Shown: positions 34,549 through 44,641 of the stretch, piece by piece
Layout: each line of letters opens with the position of its first letter
Position numbering within the stretch: position 1 is the stretch's first letter
Assembly: GCA_020161405.1 (NCBI GenBank)
Contig: JAIUOD010000002.1
Location: 248,001 to 312,000, forward strand
DNA: 64,000 nucleotides
Direction: 5' to 3'
Origin: Pseudomonadota bacterium
GTDB taxonomy: Bacteria > Pseudomonadota > Alphaproteobacteria > Caulobacterales > Aquidulcibacteraceae
Notes under the pieces: model-generated
Databases searched by the model: none
Seen by the model: the letters and a program-made list of their open reading frames with translations, nothing else
What the model was told of the DNA's origin: nothing
Position numbers and translations under genes: made by a program

Positions 34549-34563
34549 TTAAAATTTGCTTAA
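34549..34563. promoter_or_regulatory. CtrA-type box upstream of the chemoreceptor gene
   Basis: TTAA, seven bases (AATTTGC), TTAA, at 37-51 bp upstream of the minus-strand start codon at 34512. CtrA controls flagellar and chemotaxis genes in Caulobacterales, so the position over a chemoreceptor promoter agrees with known practice. Confidence 0.55.
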
Positions 34564-34769
34564 TGTTATTAGAAGAAACTAAAATAAGGATGTGATTCTT
34601 ACGTATGTAATTTGAAATTTAATATGATTTAAAAAACATTTCATGGCTTTGTAGATAAATGGATAAGTTGAAATGCGTTCACAGGGCGCAATCATGGAGA
34701 TGAGCCCAATTGTATTTTTACGTTTCAACAGCCAAAGTATTTAAATTTCTTATAGTGGAACTTAGGGTA

Positions 34770-36908
34770 TTACCCCAATCGATTATTTAATATATCAATC
34801 AATTCAAGCGCGGAAGTTGAAATAATTGTCCCTGGCGGATAAACGCTTGCCGCGCCCATTTGTTTTAAAACTGGCACATCATCGGGTGGAATTACGCCGC
34901 CCACCACAATCACAATGTCCGAACGATTAAGTTTGGCAAGTTCAGACCGCAATTCAGGAACAAGGGTTAAATGACCTGCCGCAAGTGAGCTTGCGCCCAC
35001 CACATGAACATTTTCTTTGGCGGCAAGTTCTGCGGCCTCTTGTGGGGTTTGGAATAATGGGCCAAGCACAACTTCAAAACCTAAATCGGCATAGGCGGTT
35101 CCAACAACTTTTTGACCCCTATCATGCCCATCTTGCCCCATTTTGGCGACCATGACTTTTGGTGGGCGTCCGTATTTTTCAGTAAAGGCGGCAACTTTGG
35201 CTTTGGCGGCTTCAAAATTTGGTTCGGTTTTACCCATAGTATCGGCATAAATACCGCGTGGCATTTTTGGTATTGCTTCATGGCGCCCAAATACTTTTTC
35301 AAGCGCGTAGGATATTTCGCCAACACTTGCCTTTGCGCGCGCCGCATCAATTGAGAGCGCAAGTAAATTGCCAATTCCAGTGCGTGCGGCATCGGTTAGG
35401 GCTGCCAAACATTGAATAACTTGGGCTTCATCACGCTCGGCACGTAGTTTTGCCAATTTCTCAAGCTGCGCCATGCGAACGGCAGTATTATCAACCTTAA
35501 GAACGGGTGGTAATTCTTCATTTTCAACTTGATAGCAATTGACACCAACTACCATTTGTTTGCCACTATCAATTGCGGCCTGTGTTCTTGCGGCGGCTTC
35601 TTCGATGCGAAGTTTTGGTATGCCTGCTTCAATGGCTTTTGCCATGCCGCCCGCTTTTTCAACTTCTTCGATATGTTTCCATGCTTTGGCCGCTAATTCT
35701 TGGGTAAGGGCTTCAACATAATAACTACCGCCCCAAGGGTCTATTGGCGTGGTTGCGCCACCTTCTTTTTGCAAAACAATTTGCGTATCGCGCGCGATTT
35801 TTGCCGATGCATCGGTTGGTAATGCAATTGCTTCATCAAGTGAATTTGTGTGAAGTGATTGGGTGTGTCCATGCGCCGCCGCCATCGCCTCTACAGCGGT
35901 GCGGGTGACATTATTATAAACATCCTGCGCAGTTAATGACCAGCCAGAAGTTTGGCTATGGGTTCGCAATGGCAATGATTTTGGGTTTTTTGCGCCCATA
36001 TTTTTTACAATTTTTGACCAAAGGCCGCGCGCCGCGCGCATTTTAGCAACTTCCATAAAAAAGTTCATACCAATTGACCAAAAGAAGGAAAGGCGCGGGG
36101 CAAAAGTATCAATATCCATTCCCGCATTAATACCAGCACGCAAATATTCCATGCCATCTGCCAATGTATAGGCTAATTCCAAATCCGCCGTGGCACCTGC
36201 TTCTTGCATATGATAGCCAGAAATTGAAATACTATTGAATTTCGGCATATTTTTTGAAGTATATTCAAAAATATCGGAAATGATTTTCATTGAAGGCAAT
36301 GGCGGGTAAATATAAGTATTACGCACCATAAATTCTTTTAGAATATCGTTTTGAATTGTGCCTGTTAATTGCGCGGGCGCAACGCCTTGCTCTTCACCGG
36401 CCACAACAAAAAGCGCAAGAATTGGCAAAACTGCGCCATTCATTGTCATTGAAACCGACATTTTATCAAGTGGGATACCATCAAATAAAGTGCGCATATC
36501 AAGGATTGAATCAATCGCAACACCCGCCATTCCAACATCGCCAGTCACACGTGGGTGATCGGAATCATACCCCCTATGGGTTGCCAAATCAAAGGCGATT
36601 GAAAGCCCTTTTTGCCCTTGCGCTAAATTACGTTTGTAAAATGCATTGGATTCCTCGGCGGTGGAAAAGCCCGCATATTGGCGAATTGTCCAAGGTTGAC
36701 CAACATACATTGTTGGATATGGGCCGCGAATGAATGGCGCAAGCCCTGGAAGGGTGTTTATATATTCTTGGGATTGAATATCACTTGGGGAATAAGATTT
36801 TTTAACCTCAATCCCTTCAGGGGTTTTCCAATTTTCGCCCGAAACCTCTTGGCTTGGTGCGTTAATTTCTTCAAATGATATATTTGCAAAATTAGGTAGC
36901 TTTCCCAT
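34770..36908 (-). CDS. mutB: methylmalonyl-CoA mutase large subunit
   Basis: 712 residues. An adenosylcobalamin enzyme converting (R)-methylmalonyl-CoA to succinyl-CoA, the last step of propionate, odd-chain fatty acid and Val/Ile breakdown. The substrate barrel opens with [22 protein letters not shown]. The C-terminal cobalamin domain has the [10 protein letters not shown] motif, whose His is the lower axial ligand, and [11 protein letters not shown]. It directly follows mutA with adjacent stop and start. No meaB or epimerase gene is in the window. Confidence 0.96.
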   Translation of the reverse strand: MGKLPNFANISFEEINAPSQEVSGENWKTPEGIEVKKSYSPSDIQSQEYINTLPGLAPFIRGPYPTMYVGQPWTIRQYAGFSTAEESNAFYKRNLAQGQKGLSIAFDLATHRGYDSDHPRVTGDVGMAGVAIDSILDMRTLFDGIPLDKMSVSMTMNGAVLPILALFVVAGEEQGVAPAQLTGTIQNDILKEFMVRNTYIYPPLPSMKIISDIFEYTSKNMPKFNSISISGYHMQEAGATADLELAYTLADGMEYLRAGINAGMDIDTFAPRLSFFWSIGMNFFMEVAKMRAARGLWSKIVKNMGAKNPKSLPLRTHSQTSGWSLTAQDVYNNVTRTAVEAMAAAHGHTQSLHTNSLDEAIALPTDASAKIARDTQIVLQKEGGATTPIDPWGGSYYVEALTQELAAKAWKHIEEVEKAGGMAKAIEAGIPKLRIEEAAARTQAAIDSGKQMVVGVNCYQVENEELPPVLKVDNTAVRMAQLEKLAKLRAERDEAQVIQCLAALTDAARTGIGNLLALSIDAARAKASVGEISYALEKVFGRHEAIPKMPRGIYADTMGKTEPNFEAAKAKVAAFTEKYGRPPKVMVAKMGQDGHDRGQKVVGTAYADLGFEVVLGPLFQTPQEAAELAAKENVHVVGASSLAAGHLTLVPELRSELAKLNRSDIVIVVGGVIPPDDVPVLKQMGAASVYPPGTIISTSALELIDILNNRLG

Positions 36909-38120
36909 TTATTCCCCCAATTTCTTTGCAATAAAGCCAGATTTGATGGCTTTTGAAAAACCGCCTGCTTTTTCAATTTCTTGAACAATGCCCCATGCAG
37001 ATTTTGCGATTTCGCTTGTTAATGTTTCGAATGCAAATGAACCGCTTGCAGGGTCATTTGCCCGCGCAATATTTGATTCATTGGCAAGAATGATTTGCGT
37101 ATTGCGTGCAATACGGCGCGTAAATTCGCTTTCTTTTTCAGGGTCGGGTTCGAAAGAGCGTGTGGTAATTATATTCGCACCACCTGTACCCGCCGCAAAA
37201 CATGCATTGGCAATTCGTAAAATATTTGTGTGTGGATGCTCATCCTCAAGCATTTGAGATGAAACAATTGCCTGTAAATCCATTGGAAGGTTTTCGCCAA
37301 TTGCTGCGCCAACTTTTGCCCATAAAGTGCGAATTGCACGTAATTTTGCGATTTCTAAAATAACCTGCCCGTCAATGCCGATTTGGAATAAAAGCGCTTC
37401 ATTGATTTGCGATGGGCTAAAGCCTTTACTTTCGCCCGCGCGTAAATATTCAATTCCCGACGCGATTAGGATTGCAACCTGTAATGCCCGGCTTGCATCA
37501 ATACCAAGCATCCAATCAGCGCTTGCACAAAGGAATTTTGCCTTTGGCGCTTTACCAATATTTTCGCCATAGAATGCCAATGTATCATCAAGATTATAAT
37601 TATCAAAACCCGTTAAATTAAGGCTTAGGGGGTCAAGATTAAATGACAAAAGTGATTTTTCTAATTTTTCCTTTGGTGTTTGGCCAATTATATTTTTGGC
37701 AATTTCAAGGCCATTTTCGTGGCCAATAATTCCAATACTTGCCAAATCATCAAAAATGCCATTGCTTAGGGCTGCAAAATCAAATTTCGTATCGCTGATT
37801 TCAAAATCAATTGAATTTGCGCCATTTTCTAATTCATTAAGTGCGATTTTATTCGCTTCATTTTCAGCTTCAACCAAAACTCTCTGGCGAATATCCCACA
37901 AACCGTCATTATTAGTTTTAGGCGCAAGCGCATTTGGTGCGCCAACATCTTGCGCAGTGTAAAGTGGGTGAATGGCAATGCCATCATCCGAAGTTTTTTC
38001 AAGGGTTTCAAAAGCTTCACCCTTAAGGGCTTTAACGGCAGTTTCGCGCCAGCTTTCAAGTGTAACTTGGTTATATAACTCGGCGGGTTCAAATGGCGAA
38101 TTTACAGGGCTTTGTGTCAT
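36909..38120 (-). CDS. mutA: methylmalonyl-CoA mutase small subunit, no cobalamin domain
   Basis: 403 residues. It shows the partner-subunit barrel with degenerate active-site residues: SFNLDPLSLNLTG, ASADWMLGIDASRALQVAIL and EDEHPHTNILRIANACFAAGTGGANIITTRSFEPD, the last close to catalytic subunits. The protein ends after the barrel (KSGFIAKKLGE), so the C-terminal B12 domain of larger MutA proteins is absent. Translation into mutB is coupled: the TAA lies at 36909-36911 and the mutB ATG ends at 36908. Confidence 0.9.
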   Translation of the reverse strand: MTQSPVNSPFEPAELYNQVTLESWRETAVKALKGEAFETLEKTSDDGIAIHPLYTAQDVGAPNALAPKTNNDGLWDIRQRVLVEAENEANKIALNELENGANSIDFEISDTKFDFAALSNGIFDDLASIGIIGHENGLEIAKNIIGQTPKEKLEKSLLSFNLDPLSLNLTGFDNYNLDDTLAFYGENIGKAPKAKFLCASADWMLGIDASRALQVAILIASGIEYLRAGESKGFSPSQINEALLFQIGIDGQVILEIAKLRAIRTLWAKVGAAIGENLPMDLQAIVSSQMLEDEHPHTNILRIANACFAAGTGGANIITTRSFEPDPEKESEFTRRIARNTQIILANESNIARANDPASGSFAFETLTSEIAKSAWGIVQEIEKAGGFSKAIKSGFIAKKLGE

Positions 38121-38200
38121 GCTACCACATGAACAAAACTGTGCTTTTGGTCAAGTATATTTTTGCAAAATCAATATGCACCTTTGGTCGCATATTGAAT

Positions 38201-40390
38201 TTACCCCCTTCTTTCAATCGCCCAAAGTGCGAAGGCTTGTGCGTCGGCGATTTCGCGTAATCTATCAAAACGCCCTGATGCGCCGCCATGCCCTGCATCC
38301 ATATTTACATGTAGCATGAAAGGGCCAGCCTGCGGTGAGGTGTCGCGTAATTTTGCAATCCATTTTGCCGGTTCCCAATATGTCACCTGACTATCAGAAA
38401 GGGCGGTTTGCGCAAAAATTGGCGGATAGGCGCGGGTTTTCACATTATCATAAGGTGAATAGGCCGCCATTGTATCATAATCTTTGGCACTTTTTATTGG
38501 ATTTCCCCATTGCGTCCATTCAGGTGGGGTAAGTGGTAAGGTTGCATCCGAAATTGTGTTCATCATATCAACAAAGGCAACACCTGCGATAAATCCTGCG
38601 AATAAATCTGGGCGCTGATTGGCAACCACACCCATTAATAGACCACCAGCAGAGCGCCCTTCGCCAATTATATAGCTTTTACCTGCATAGCCTTCTTCAA
38701 TCATTGCCTCGGCAGCTTTAATATAATCGGTGAATGTATTTTGTTTTTTACGCATTTTGCCATCAAGATACCATTGATAGCCGCGTTCCATGCCGCCGCG
38801 CATATGCGCAACCGCACAAATAAAGCCACGATTAACAAGGTTCAAAATATTGGCATTAAAGCTATCAGGCATTGAAATGCCGTATGAGCCATAACCATAA
38901 AGATATGCAGGGGATGTATTATCCGTTTTTGTATCTTTTTTATAAAGTATGGTAACAGGAACTTTCGCGCCATTAGTTGATGGGGCATTTATGCGTTTTA
39001 CAACATAATCATCCTTATTATGCCCTGAAGGTATTTCTTGGCGCTTTATAAGTTTTCTCGCGCGCGTTGCCATATTATATGAATAGGTTTCACTTGGAGT
39101 TGAAGGCGATGAATAAGTGAAATAAGTGGTTTTTGTTGCATATTCAAAACCACCCATTGAACCTAAATCATAGGCTTCTTCGGGGAATTTGATTGCATGT
39201 TCTTTACCACCTTTCATTTCGTGAATAATGATGCGCGGCAATGCATCATACATTTCACTTCTGACCATGAAGTCACGATAAAGGCCAAAATCTTCAATCA
39301 ATGTGCCCTTGCGATATTTAATAAATTCAACCCAATTTTCAGGGGCAGGGGTCGATGCCTTAGTGCGCATGATTTTATAATCTTTTGCGCCATCCTTATT
39401 AGTTCTTATATAAAATTGTGTGCCATGATGGTCGGGATAATATTCAAAACCCTCTTTGCGCTTGGCGAATAATTTAGGCTTATTATATGGCTTATTAAGC
39501 GATAGGAAGCGGCATTCACTATTATCGGTTGCCGATGAAATAAGGATAAGATATTTTTGCGATGATGTTTGGCTTATGCCAAGGAAATAGGCATGATCTT
39601 TTTCTTCATAGACCAAAACGTCTTTTTCCTGCGCAGTTCCCAAAATATGGCGCATAACTTTTATTGGGCGCACATTTTCATCATTTTGAACATAGAAGCA
39701 GGTTTTATTATCTTTAGCAAAAACCAATTCGCCAGTAGTATCTTTTAAGGTTTCTTCAAACTCACTATTATCTTTGCAATGTCTAAAGCGAATATCGCAA
39801 TTTCGTGCGCCTTCAAAATCAACTGCATAGGCAATGATATTCTGGTCGTGGCTTAATTCCCAATTGGTAAGTTTCCAGAATTTTTTACCCTTTGCCGCTT
39901 CATCGCCATCAAGAAGAATAGTTTCATCACCGCTTTTTTCTTCGGTTTTTGGATTGATTGGATAACGGGCAATTATTGGATATTGGCCACCTTCACGGAA
40001 TTTGCGATAATAAGCAAAACTGCCGTTTGGCATTGGTGGGGTTGAATCATCTTCTTTAATGCGCCCCTTCATTTCATTAAATAAAACTTCGCGCATGTCT
40101 TTTTTAGGGTTTAATAAAATCGCGTCCGTATATGCGTTTTCGGCATCTAAATGTGCGCGAATTTCGGGATCTAATTTACTTGGATCATTTAATACATCTT
40201 GCCAATTTTTATCGCGCATCCATGCATAATCATCATGCCTTATGCGGCCTAATTGTTTAATTGTTGTCGGGATTTTTTTTGCATGGGGTGGATTAATTGC
40301 GTTCATTTTTTCCTGTGCAATAGCAAATTTAGGCAAAAGGGCACTTATCCCGATTGCACTTGTAAGTGATGTAAATTGGCGACGATTCAT
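38201..40390 (-). CDS. exported S9 family oligopeptidase (prolyl oligopeptidase/oligopeptidase B type)
   Basis: 729 residues. The N-terminus is a Tat-like signal (N-R-R-Q-F then a hydrophobic stretch to A-I-A-Q), suggesting a folded periplasmic enzyme. A seven-bladed propeller precedes the alpha/beta hydrolase domain with catalytic Ser580 in GEGRSAGGLLMG, Asp666 in ALSDSQV and His701 in DAGHGGASGR. The G-Y-G-S-Y-G-I-S-M-P-D motif is that of oligopeptidase B. It cleaves short peptides after basic or proline residues. Single gene. Confidence 0.92.
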   Translation of the reverse strand: MNRRQFTSLTSAIGISALLPKFAIAQEKMNAINPPHAKKIPTTIKQLGRIRHDDYAWMRDKNWQDVLNDPSKLDPEIRAHLDAENAYTDAILLNPKKDMREVLFNEMKGRIKEDDSTPPMPNGSFAYYRKFREGGQYPIIARYPINPKTEEKSGDETILLDGDEAAKGKKFWKLTNWELSHDQNIIAYAVDFEGARNCDIRFRHCKDNSEFEETLKDTTGELVFAKDNKTCFYVQNDENVRPIKVMRHILGTAQEKDVLVYEEKDHAYFLGISQTSSQKYLILISSATDNSECRFLSLNKPYNKPKLFAKRKEGFEYYPDHHGTQFYIRTNKDGAKDYKIMRTKASTPAPENWVEFIKYRKGTLIEDFGLYRDFMVRSEMYDALPRIIIHEMKGGKEHAIKFPEEAYDLGSMGGFEYATKTTYFTYSSPSTPSETYSYNMATRARKLIKRQEIPSGHNKDDYVVKRINAPSTNGAKVPVTILYKKDTKTDNTSPAYLYGYGSYGISMPDSFNANILNLVNRGFICAVAHMRGGMERGYQWYLDGKMRKKQNTFTDYIKAAEAMIEEGYAGKSYIIGEGRSAGGLLMGVVANQRPDLFAGFIAGVAFVDMMNTISDATLPLTPPEWTQWGNPIKSAKDYDTMAAYSPYDNVKTRAYPPIFAQTALSDSQVTYWEPAKWIAKLRDTSPQAGPFMLHVNMDAGHGGASGRFDRLREIADAQAFALWAIERRG

Positions 40391-40441
40391 GTTTGCCTCT
40401 TATAATAAAAAGAAGCTAACAGGAAAATTATTTTTTCCAAG

Positions 40442-41593
40442 TTAATTACGTGTTTTAATGCGCATTTTCCATTTTGGATAATCAGTATCAATAAGTTTTT
40501 GAGGCCAATATCCATACCAATTATAGCCCGTCCGCCGTTCGATATTGATTTTATCATAAGCGTCAACGCGAATTGAATCACGATTGGCAAGGACAATGGA
40601 ATTATCATTTAAATCATAAAACCTTGCCCATAATAGTGGGGCGTTTTCATCTTTTACAATTCGCCTATCAAAATCCACATTGTGATATTGAAATTCTTGC
40701 TTGTTTTCCAGCTTAAAGGTTTCAAGCCTTTGTCCTTTAATTGACGATTTTTTTAACCATGCAATGCCAGATTCAATCGCCAAAATCTGATCTTTGTTTG
40801 GCTTTTCGATATTCATAAGATAGTGCAAAATTTCCACGCTCTCTTGTGAAACAATGCTTGGAAGTTCGAATTTGCGGCCCATTGATGGTTGCAATGTGTC
40901 TTTGTCATATTGCCCCGCCCATCCAGTTAAAACCCCATTTTGCCTTATTTGAAGGCGCAAAATACATTCATCGGCCTTGTTTAACGCAATTTGCGCTTTT
41001 GATTTCACACTTTTATCAAGCGAAGCAAAAGGGGATTTACCTAAAGAAATATTTCGAAGGTTCTGGGCGTTTCCACTAAAAACCTCGTCGGCAATTGTGA
41101 TTTTATCGTGATAAGATTGGGTTGCAGGCAATGTATGCGGCCAGCCGCCACAATTTTTATATTGATTACTTATTGTGAAATTTATCCCACTTATCGCGGC
41201 ATTTTTATATTTAATATCTTTAGTGATTTCATAAACATTCATCAAATATGTGATTTGCGAATAGATATTACGATTATCAAAGCTACCGCTATTTTTTGAT
41301 TTATCATTGATGAATTGATTTATTTCATCTTGATTGAAAATTTTACTTGGGTCTAAATTTTCTTCCCAGCCGCCATTATCATGTTGTAGCAAAATAATAT
41401 TATCGGCTATCTTAACAAAATCGCCTTCATTATAGCTTTGATATTTTGCCTTTTTAGAGCGATAATGATTTATCGCATCATTAAATTGTCCAAGGCTTGG
41501 TATTTTATCATTTTTATAGGTGGGGTCGCCAAAGCTTGCGATTGGAATAAAAGCGCAAAAAAGGGCGATATTTATACAAATCAACTTTCTCAT
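40442..41593 (-). CDS. pectate lyase, polysaccharide lyase family 10
   Basis: 383 residues with a signal peptide (ICINIALFCAFIPIASFGD). Family 10 motifs are visible: LLQHDNGGWEENLD, SFDNRNIYSQITYLMNVY, NCGGWPHTLP with SYHDKITIADEVF, and GWAGQYDKDTLQPSMGRKFELPS ahead of S-Q-E-S-V-E-I-L-H-Y-L-M. These enzymes cut polygalacturonate by beta-elimination using Asp and Arg residues; the usual Q in GGWPQ is H here. Secretion points to feeding on plant or algal pectin. No transporter or uronate pathway gene is adjacent. Confidence 0.9.
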   Translation of the reverse strand: MRKLICINIALFCAFIPIASFGDPTYKNDKIPSLGQFNDAINHYRSKKAKYQSYNEGDFVKIADNIILLQHDNGGWEENLDPSKIFNQDEINQFINDKSKNSGSFDNRNIYSQITYLMNVYEITKDIKYKNAAISGINFTISNQYKNCGGWPHTLPATQSYHDKITIADEVFSGNAQNLRNISLGKSPFASLDKSVKSKAQIALNKADECILRLQIRQNGVLTGWAGQYDKDTLQPSMGRKFELPSIVSQESVEILHYLMNIEKPNKDQILAIESGIAWLKKSSIKGQRLETFKLENKQEFQYHNVDFDRRIVKDENAPLLWARFYDLNDNSIVLANRDSIRVDAYDKINIERRTGYNWYGYWPQKLIDTDYPKWKMRIKTRN

Positions 41594-41635
41594 AAGCTGA
41601 ATTTGCTTTAAAATGATACCGGTGTCAAATGCTAT

Positions 41636-42589
41636 CTATAGTGATAAATATTTTTTTGCCGCTTCGCCATAAAAATTCTGTTTAAACGGCCCAAACCATA
41701 AAACCTTGCCAAGGCCGCGCAACATTTTATCATAGGCCCAAGCACGCTTTTTATGCCCAATTATCCAAAGTCCAAGGGCAATCGGCGCCATAACAATTGT
41801 TTGCAAACTTCCGCGCGCCATTGAAATTAAACCCGCAATATAATTTGGGTTTTTCTTATCAAAACATTGCGATGTTGTATTGTGACCAAAGGCAAAGGCA
41901 CGCGGTGTTAGATATGCATATGATGCGCGGTGGCGCGGCACATCTTCATAAACCCATGCTTGTTTTGACCATGCAAATTTGCCGCCTTTTGCCTCAACTT
42001 CGCGGAAAAGTAAGTCATCTTCGCCGCCGGTTTCGTTGGTTATTGGATTAAAAGGTGTTTCTCCACTTAAGACAAATTCGCGGTGCATAAGGCTATTGCC
42101 GCAGCCATAATGTTTTGTGATAAATCCCTCATCCCAATCATCTGGTCTTGAGAAAAAGGATTGAAAATATTCACTTGGCGCATCTGAACCTTGTGAAAGA
42201 CGCGCTTCGATTGGGCCAAATATTACATGTGCTTTTGTGTTTAGTGCTGTCTTATAAAGTTTTTCAAGCCAATCGGGAAAAGCAACCTCATCATCATCAA
42301 GGAATGCTACATATTCACCACTTGCAAGTTTTAATGCGCAATTTCGTGCATTGGCAACGCCAGGATTAGGTTCAACCGAATATTGGAATTTAATGCCGTG
42401 ATTTTGTGCCTTCTCCGCCAATTCATCAGCAATTGCTTTTGCGCTTTGTGCCTTGTCATTATCCACCAAAATAATTTCAAACTTTGGCGCATCTTCTTGG
42501 CAAAGCATGCTTTCAACCGCCATTTTTGCACCTTGCGGGCGGTGGAATGTTGGAATTATTACGCTTATAATTGGTTCATTAGCTTTCAT
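41636..42589 (-). CDS. family 2 glycosyltransferase
   Basis: 317 residues. A GT-A fold enzyme: ISVIIPTFHRPQGAKMAVESML at the start, the nucleotide-sugar site IILVDND, the DDDE metal motif in VAFLDDDEVAFPDW, and an ETGGEDDLLFREVEAKGG acceptor motif. A hydrophobic helix near the end (LQTIVMAPIALGLWIIG) suggests membrane association. It probably adds sugars to an exopolysaccharide or lipid-linked glycan. Same strand as the next glycosyltransferase, 49 nt apart. Confidence 0.9.
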   Translation of the reverse strand: MKANEPIISVIIPTFHRPQGAKMAVESMLCQEDAPKFEIILVDNDKAQSAKAIADELAEKAQNHGIKFQYSVEPNPGVANARNCALKLASGEYVAFLDDDEVAFPDWLEKLYKTALNTKAHVIFGPIEARLSQGSDAPSEYFQSFFSRPDDWDEGFITKHYGCGNSLMHREFVLSGETPFNPITNETGGEDDLLFREVEAKGGKFAWSKQAWVYEDVPRHRASYAYLTPRAFAFGHNTTSQCFDKKNPNYIAGLISMARGSLQTIVMAPIALGLWIIGHKKRAWAYDKMLRGLGKVLWFGPFKQNFYGEAAKKYLSL

Positions 42590-42637
42590 TTTTATAATTT
42601 AGCTTAAATTCTAATATATTTTATTAAAGCGGCTGAA

Positions 42638-43576
42638 TTAATTATGTCTAAGCTGTTTTAAACTATCTGATGCCCAAGAGGCGCGCCAAAATTTAATTGC
42701 CATGCGACGTAAAAATACCGGCATTATTTTTAATTTATCCAAAGTTACAAATTTGGCGATAGGTCGTAAAAGCCTGTGAATAGGCAATTTGCCAACGATT
42801 ATAGCGGTTTTTACAGCTAAAAATCGATTTGCGAATTTATGTTTTTTTACCATGATTGCAAGATTAGCACCGGCCTCACGATATTTTTTTAACATAGTTA
42901 GAGACGTATCAAGTCCAAGATGAAGCGCCGGATTATCAATATGCAACAGTCCAAAGCCAGAATTTGTGACGCGAATTGACCATTCAGTATCTTCCCAGCC
43001 CCAACCTTTAAAGCTTGAATCAAAAGGCTCGCGTTCGAAAACTTTCTTTAGTGCCATTAGATTATTGCTTGCAACCGCATATGCGCCGCGATTTGCCCTA
43101 TATTTTGCTGGCTGGCAATCAGATCGCATCGCAAGATCGTGGCAAAGCATTAAATCGTGTTCTACATTTTCATGCGGTACTTCAAAGCCACCAAATACAA
43201 TTGCCGCAGATTTTTTGTCTATTATTTCGAAATAGCGCTCTAGAAAGTCGTCATGGGCGGGAACCATATCGGCATCAATAAAAAGAATATATTCGCCCAA
43301 TGCATGTTCGACTGCAAGATTACGCGCTTTTGAACGGCCGACATTTTTTTTAAGCATTAAACGTATCGCAGGCCCAGGCCATTTATCAATTAGGGCACAT
43401 ATATTTGCATCAGTAGCATCATTATGTGTTCCATCGTCGATAAGAATAATCTGAACATCTTTTGCAAGTGGCGAAGAAATAAGCTTTCTTATCCAAGGAG
43501 ATGGATCATCGTTCAAATACGGCGACGCAATTGTTAGTTTAGCGTCGTTTTTGCTTTTATTTTTGTGAATATGCAT
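42638..43576 (-). CDS. family 2 glycosyltransferase
   Basis: About 312 residues from the ATG at 43576 (M-H-I-H-K-N-K); an in-frame ATG at 43606 would add 10 residues. GT2 features: LTIASPYLNDDPSPWIRKLI, IILIDDGTHND, GRSKARNLAVEHALGEYILFIDADMV with the metal-binding DAD, and a galactosyltransferase-like GWGWEDTEWSIRV acceptor site. Probable partner of the following glycosyltransferase in glycan assembly. The start choice is uncertain because neither ATG has a strong ribosome site. Confidence 0.88.
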   Translation of the reverse strand: MHIHKNKSKNDAKLTIASPYLNDDPSPWIRKLISSPLAKDVQIILIDDGTHNDATDANICALIDKWPGPAIRLMLKKNVGRSKARNLAVEHALGEYILFIDADMVPAHDDFLERYFEIIDKKSAAIVFGGFEVPHENVEHDLMLCHDLAMRSDCQPAKYRANRGAYAVASNNLMALKKVFEREPFDSSFKGWGWEDTEWSIRVTNSGFGLLHIDNPALHLGLDTSLTMLKKYREAGANLAIMVKKHKFANRFLAVKTAIIVGKLPIHRLLRPIAKFVTLDKLKIMPVFLRRMAIKFWRASWASDSLKQLRHN

Positions 43577-43665
43577 TACCCAAACATTTCCATATCCACA
43601 AAACATACATATTTTACATGAATAAATGATAAATTAGATAAAAATTTTTGCAGAAAATAAGAAAA

Positions 43666-43693
43666 GGGCGCTATTCCGATTGGAATAACGCCC
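43666..43693 (-). terminator. terminator of the 40-residue peptide gene
   Basis: GGGCGCTATTCC (43666-43677) and GGAATAACGCCC (43682-43693) form a 12-bp stem with one wobble or mismatch position; on the minus strand it is followed by a T-rich tract. It lies 25 nt beyond the stop of the small gene. Confidence 0.8.
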
Positions 43694-43717
43694 TTGCTCT
43701 TGCAATTATAATACTAA

Positions 43718-43840
43718 TTAATGGCCAGCAACTTTTGCCGCCATTACAGCAAGTGGGCCCCAAAGGGCTGCCATAATTACCATAGCTGCGAATATGCTAC
43801 TAAGGTGGGGAACGTGTAAATCATTATGTAATTTGTTCAT
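43718..43840 (-). CDS. 40-residue single-span membrane peptide
   Basis: ATG 43840 (AGGA about 13 nt upstream) opens a 40-codon frame ending in TAA. The product begins M-N-K-L-H-N-D-L-H-V-P-H-L, has a hydrophobic helix from about residue 14 to 37 (SSIFAAMVIMAALWGPLAVM), and ends K-V-A-G-H. The frame fills the space up to its own terminator and has no competing gene. The His-rich N-terminus and short helix resemble small subunits of membrane complexes, but the family is unknown. Confidence 0.6.
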   Translation of the reverse strand: MNKLHNDLHVPHLSSIFAAMVIMAALWGPLAVMAAKVAGH

Positions 43841-44004
43841 GGGGAGAAATCCTATTTTTTATATATGGCGTGCATATAGAATATTTTCCCCAAAAAGTCA
43901 ATGAACGATTTGTAAAATGTTCAGTGTTCAATGCTGTATTGCAAAAAAGCATGGTTAATATGTGTGTTAATCGAATATTTACTATAAATTATAGATTTTT
44001 TCTA

Positions 44005-44592
44005 CTATTTTGAAGCGATGCCGCTTGTGATTAGGTCTAAAACCAAATCCAAATCATGTGCAATTGTCTCGAAATCTGCATTTTGTGGTAGGTAGCCATA
44101 GCGAAAACGCATAGTCGCGCATTGAAAAGCAAGCGCAGTTTCGTTTAAATCACCGTTTATTGATAATGATTTTGCTTCAATTCCTTGCTCAAAAATCTGT
44201 ACAAGCAATTTTCTTTCACGTTCTAGGCGACGATTAGCATATTGTGGTCGTTCATTAATTATTACTTGGGCGATTTCGTAAATTTTCTTGCTTTCGGCTA
44301 TATGATCATATGTATCTTTGAAGATACGAAAGGCAAATTTACGTAATTTATCGATTGATGGAATATCTTGTTGAACGATGTTTTCGAGTGCGTAAAATTC
44401 AACATTTTCACTTTTAATTGCCAATGCCTCAGCAATATCAAGTTTAGACGGATAAAACCGATAAAGATTTCCAGTGGACATGGATAAATCACGCGCAATT
44501 TCGTTCATAGTGGTTTTTTGATAGCCATAATGTAAGAAACGTTTAGACGCTGCATCTAATATTCGCAGCGATGTTGCTTGCTTTTCGTCCAT
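44005..44592 (-). CDS. TetR family transcriptional regulator
   Basis: 195 residues. The N-terminal HTH is typical (ILDAASKRFLHYGYQKTTMNEIARDLSMSTGNLYRFYPSKLDIAEAL). The C-terminal ligand domain is divergent and gives no clue to the inducer. It is divergent from gpsA; a 22-bp palindrome between the two starts is the probable operator, so it likely represses itself and perhaps gpsA. Confidence 0.9.
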   Translation of the reverse strand: MDEKQATSLRILDAASKRFLHYGYQKTTMNEIARDLSMSTGNLYRFYPSKLDIAEALAIKSENVEFYALENIVQQDIPSIDKLRKFAFRIFKDTYDHIAESKKIYEIAQVIINERPQYANRRLERERKLLVQIFEQGIEAKSLSINGDLNETALAFQCATMRFRYGYLPQNADFETIAHDLDLVLDLITSGIASK

Positions 44593-44641
44593 GATTTGCC
44601 CAAAATCTGTGAATTAATGGGTTCGCTGTAACATAAAATAT

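Noticed and set aside
43940-43965. CtrA box near 43.95 kb
   Set aside because: The two TTAA halves are separated by eight, not seven, bases.
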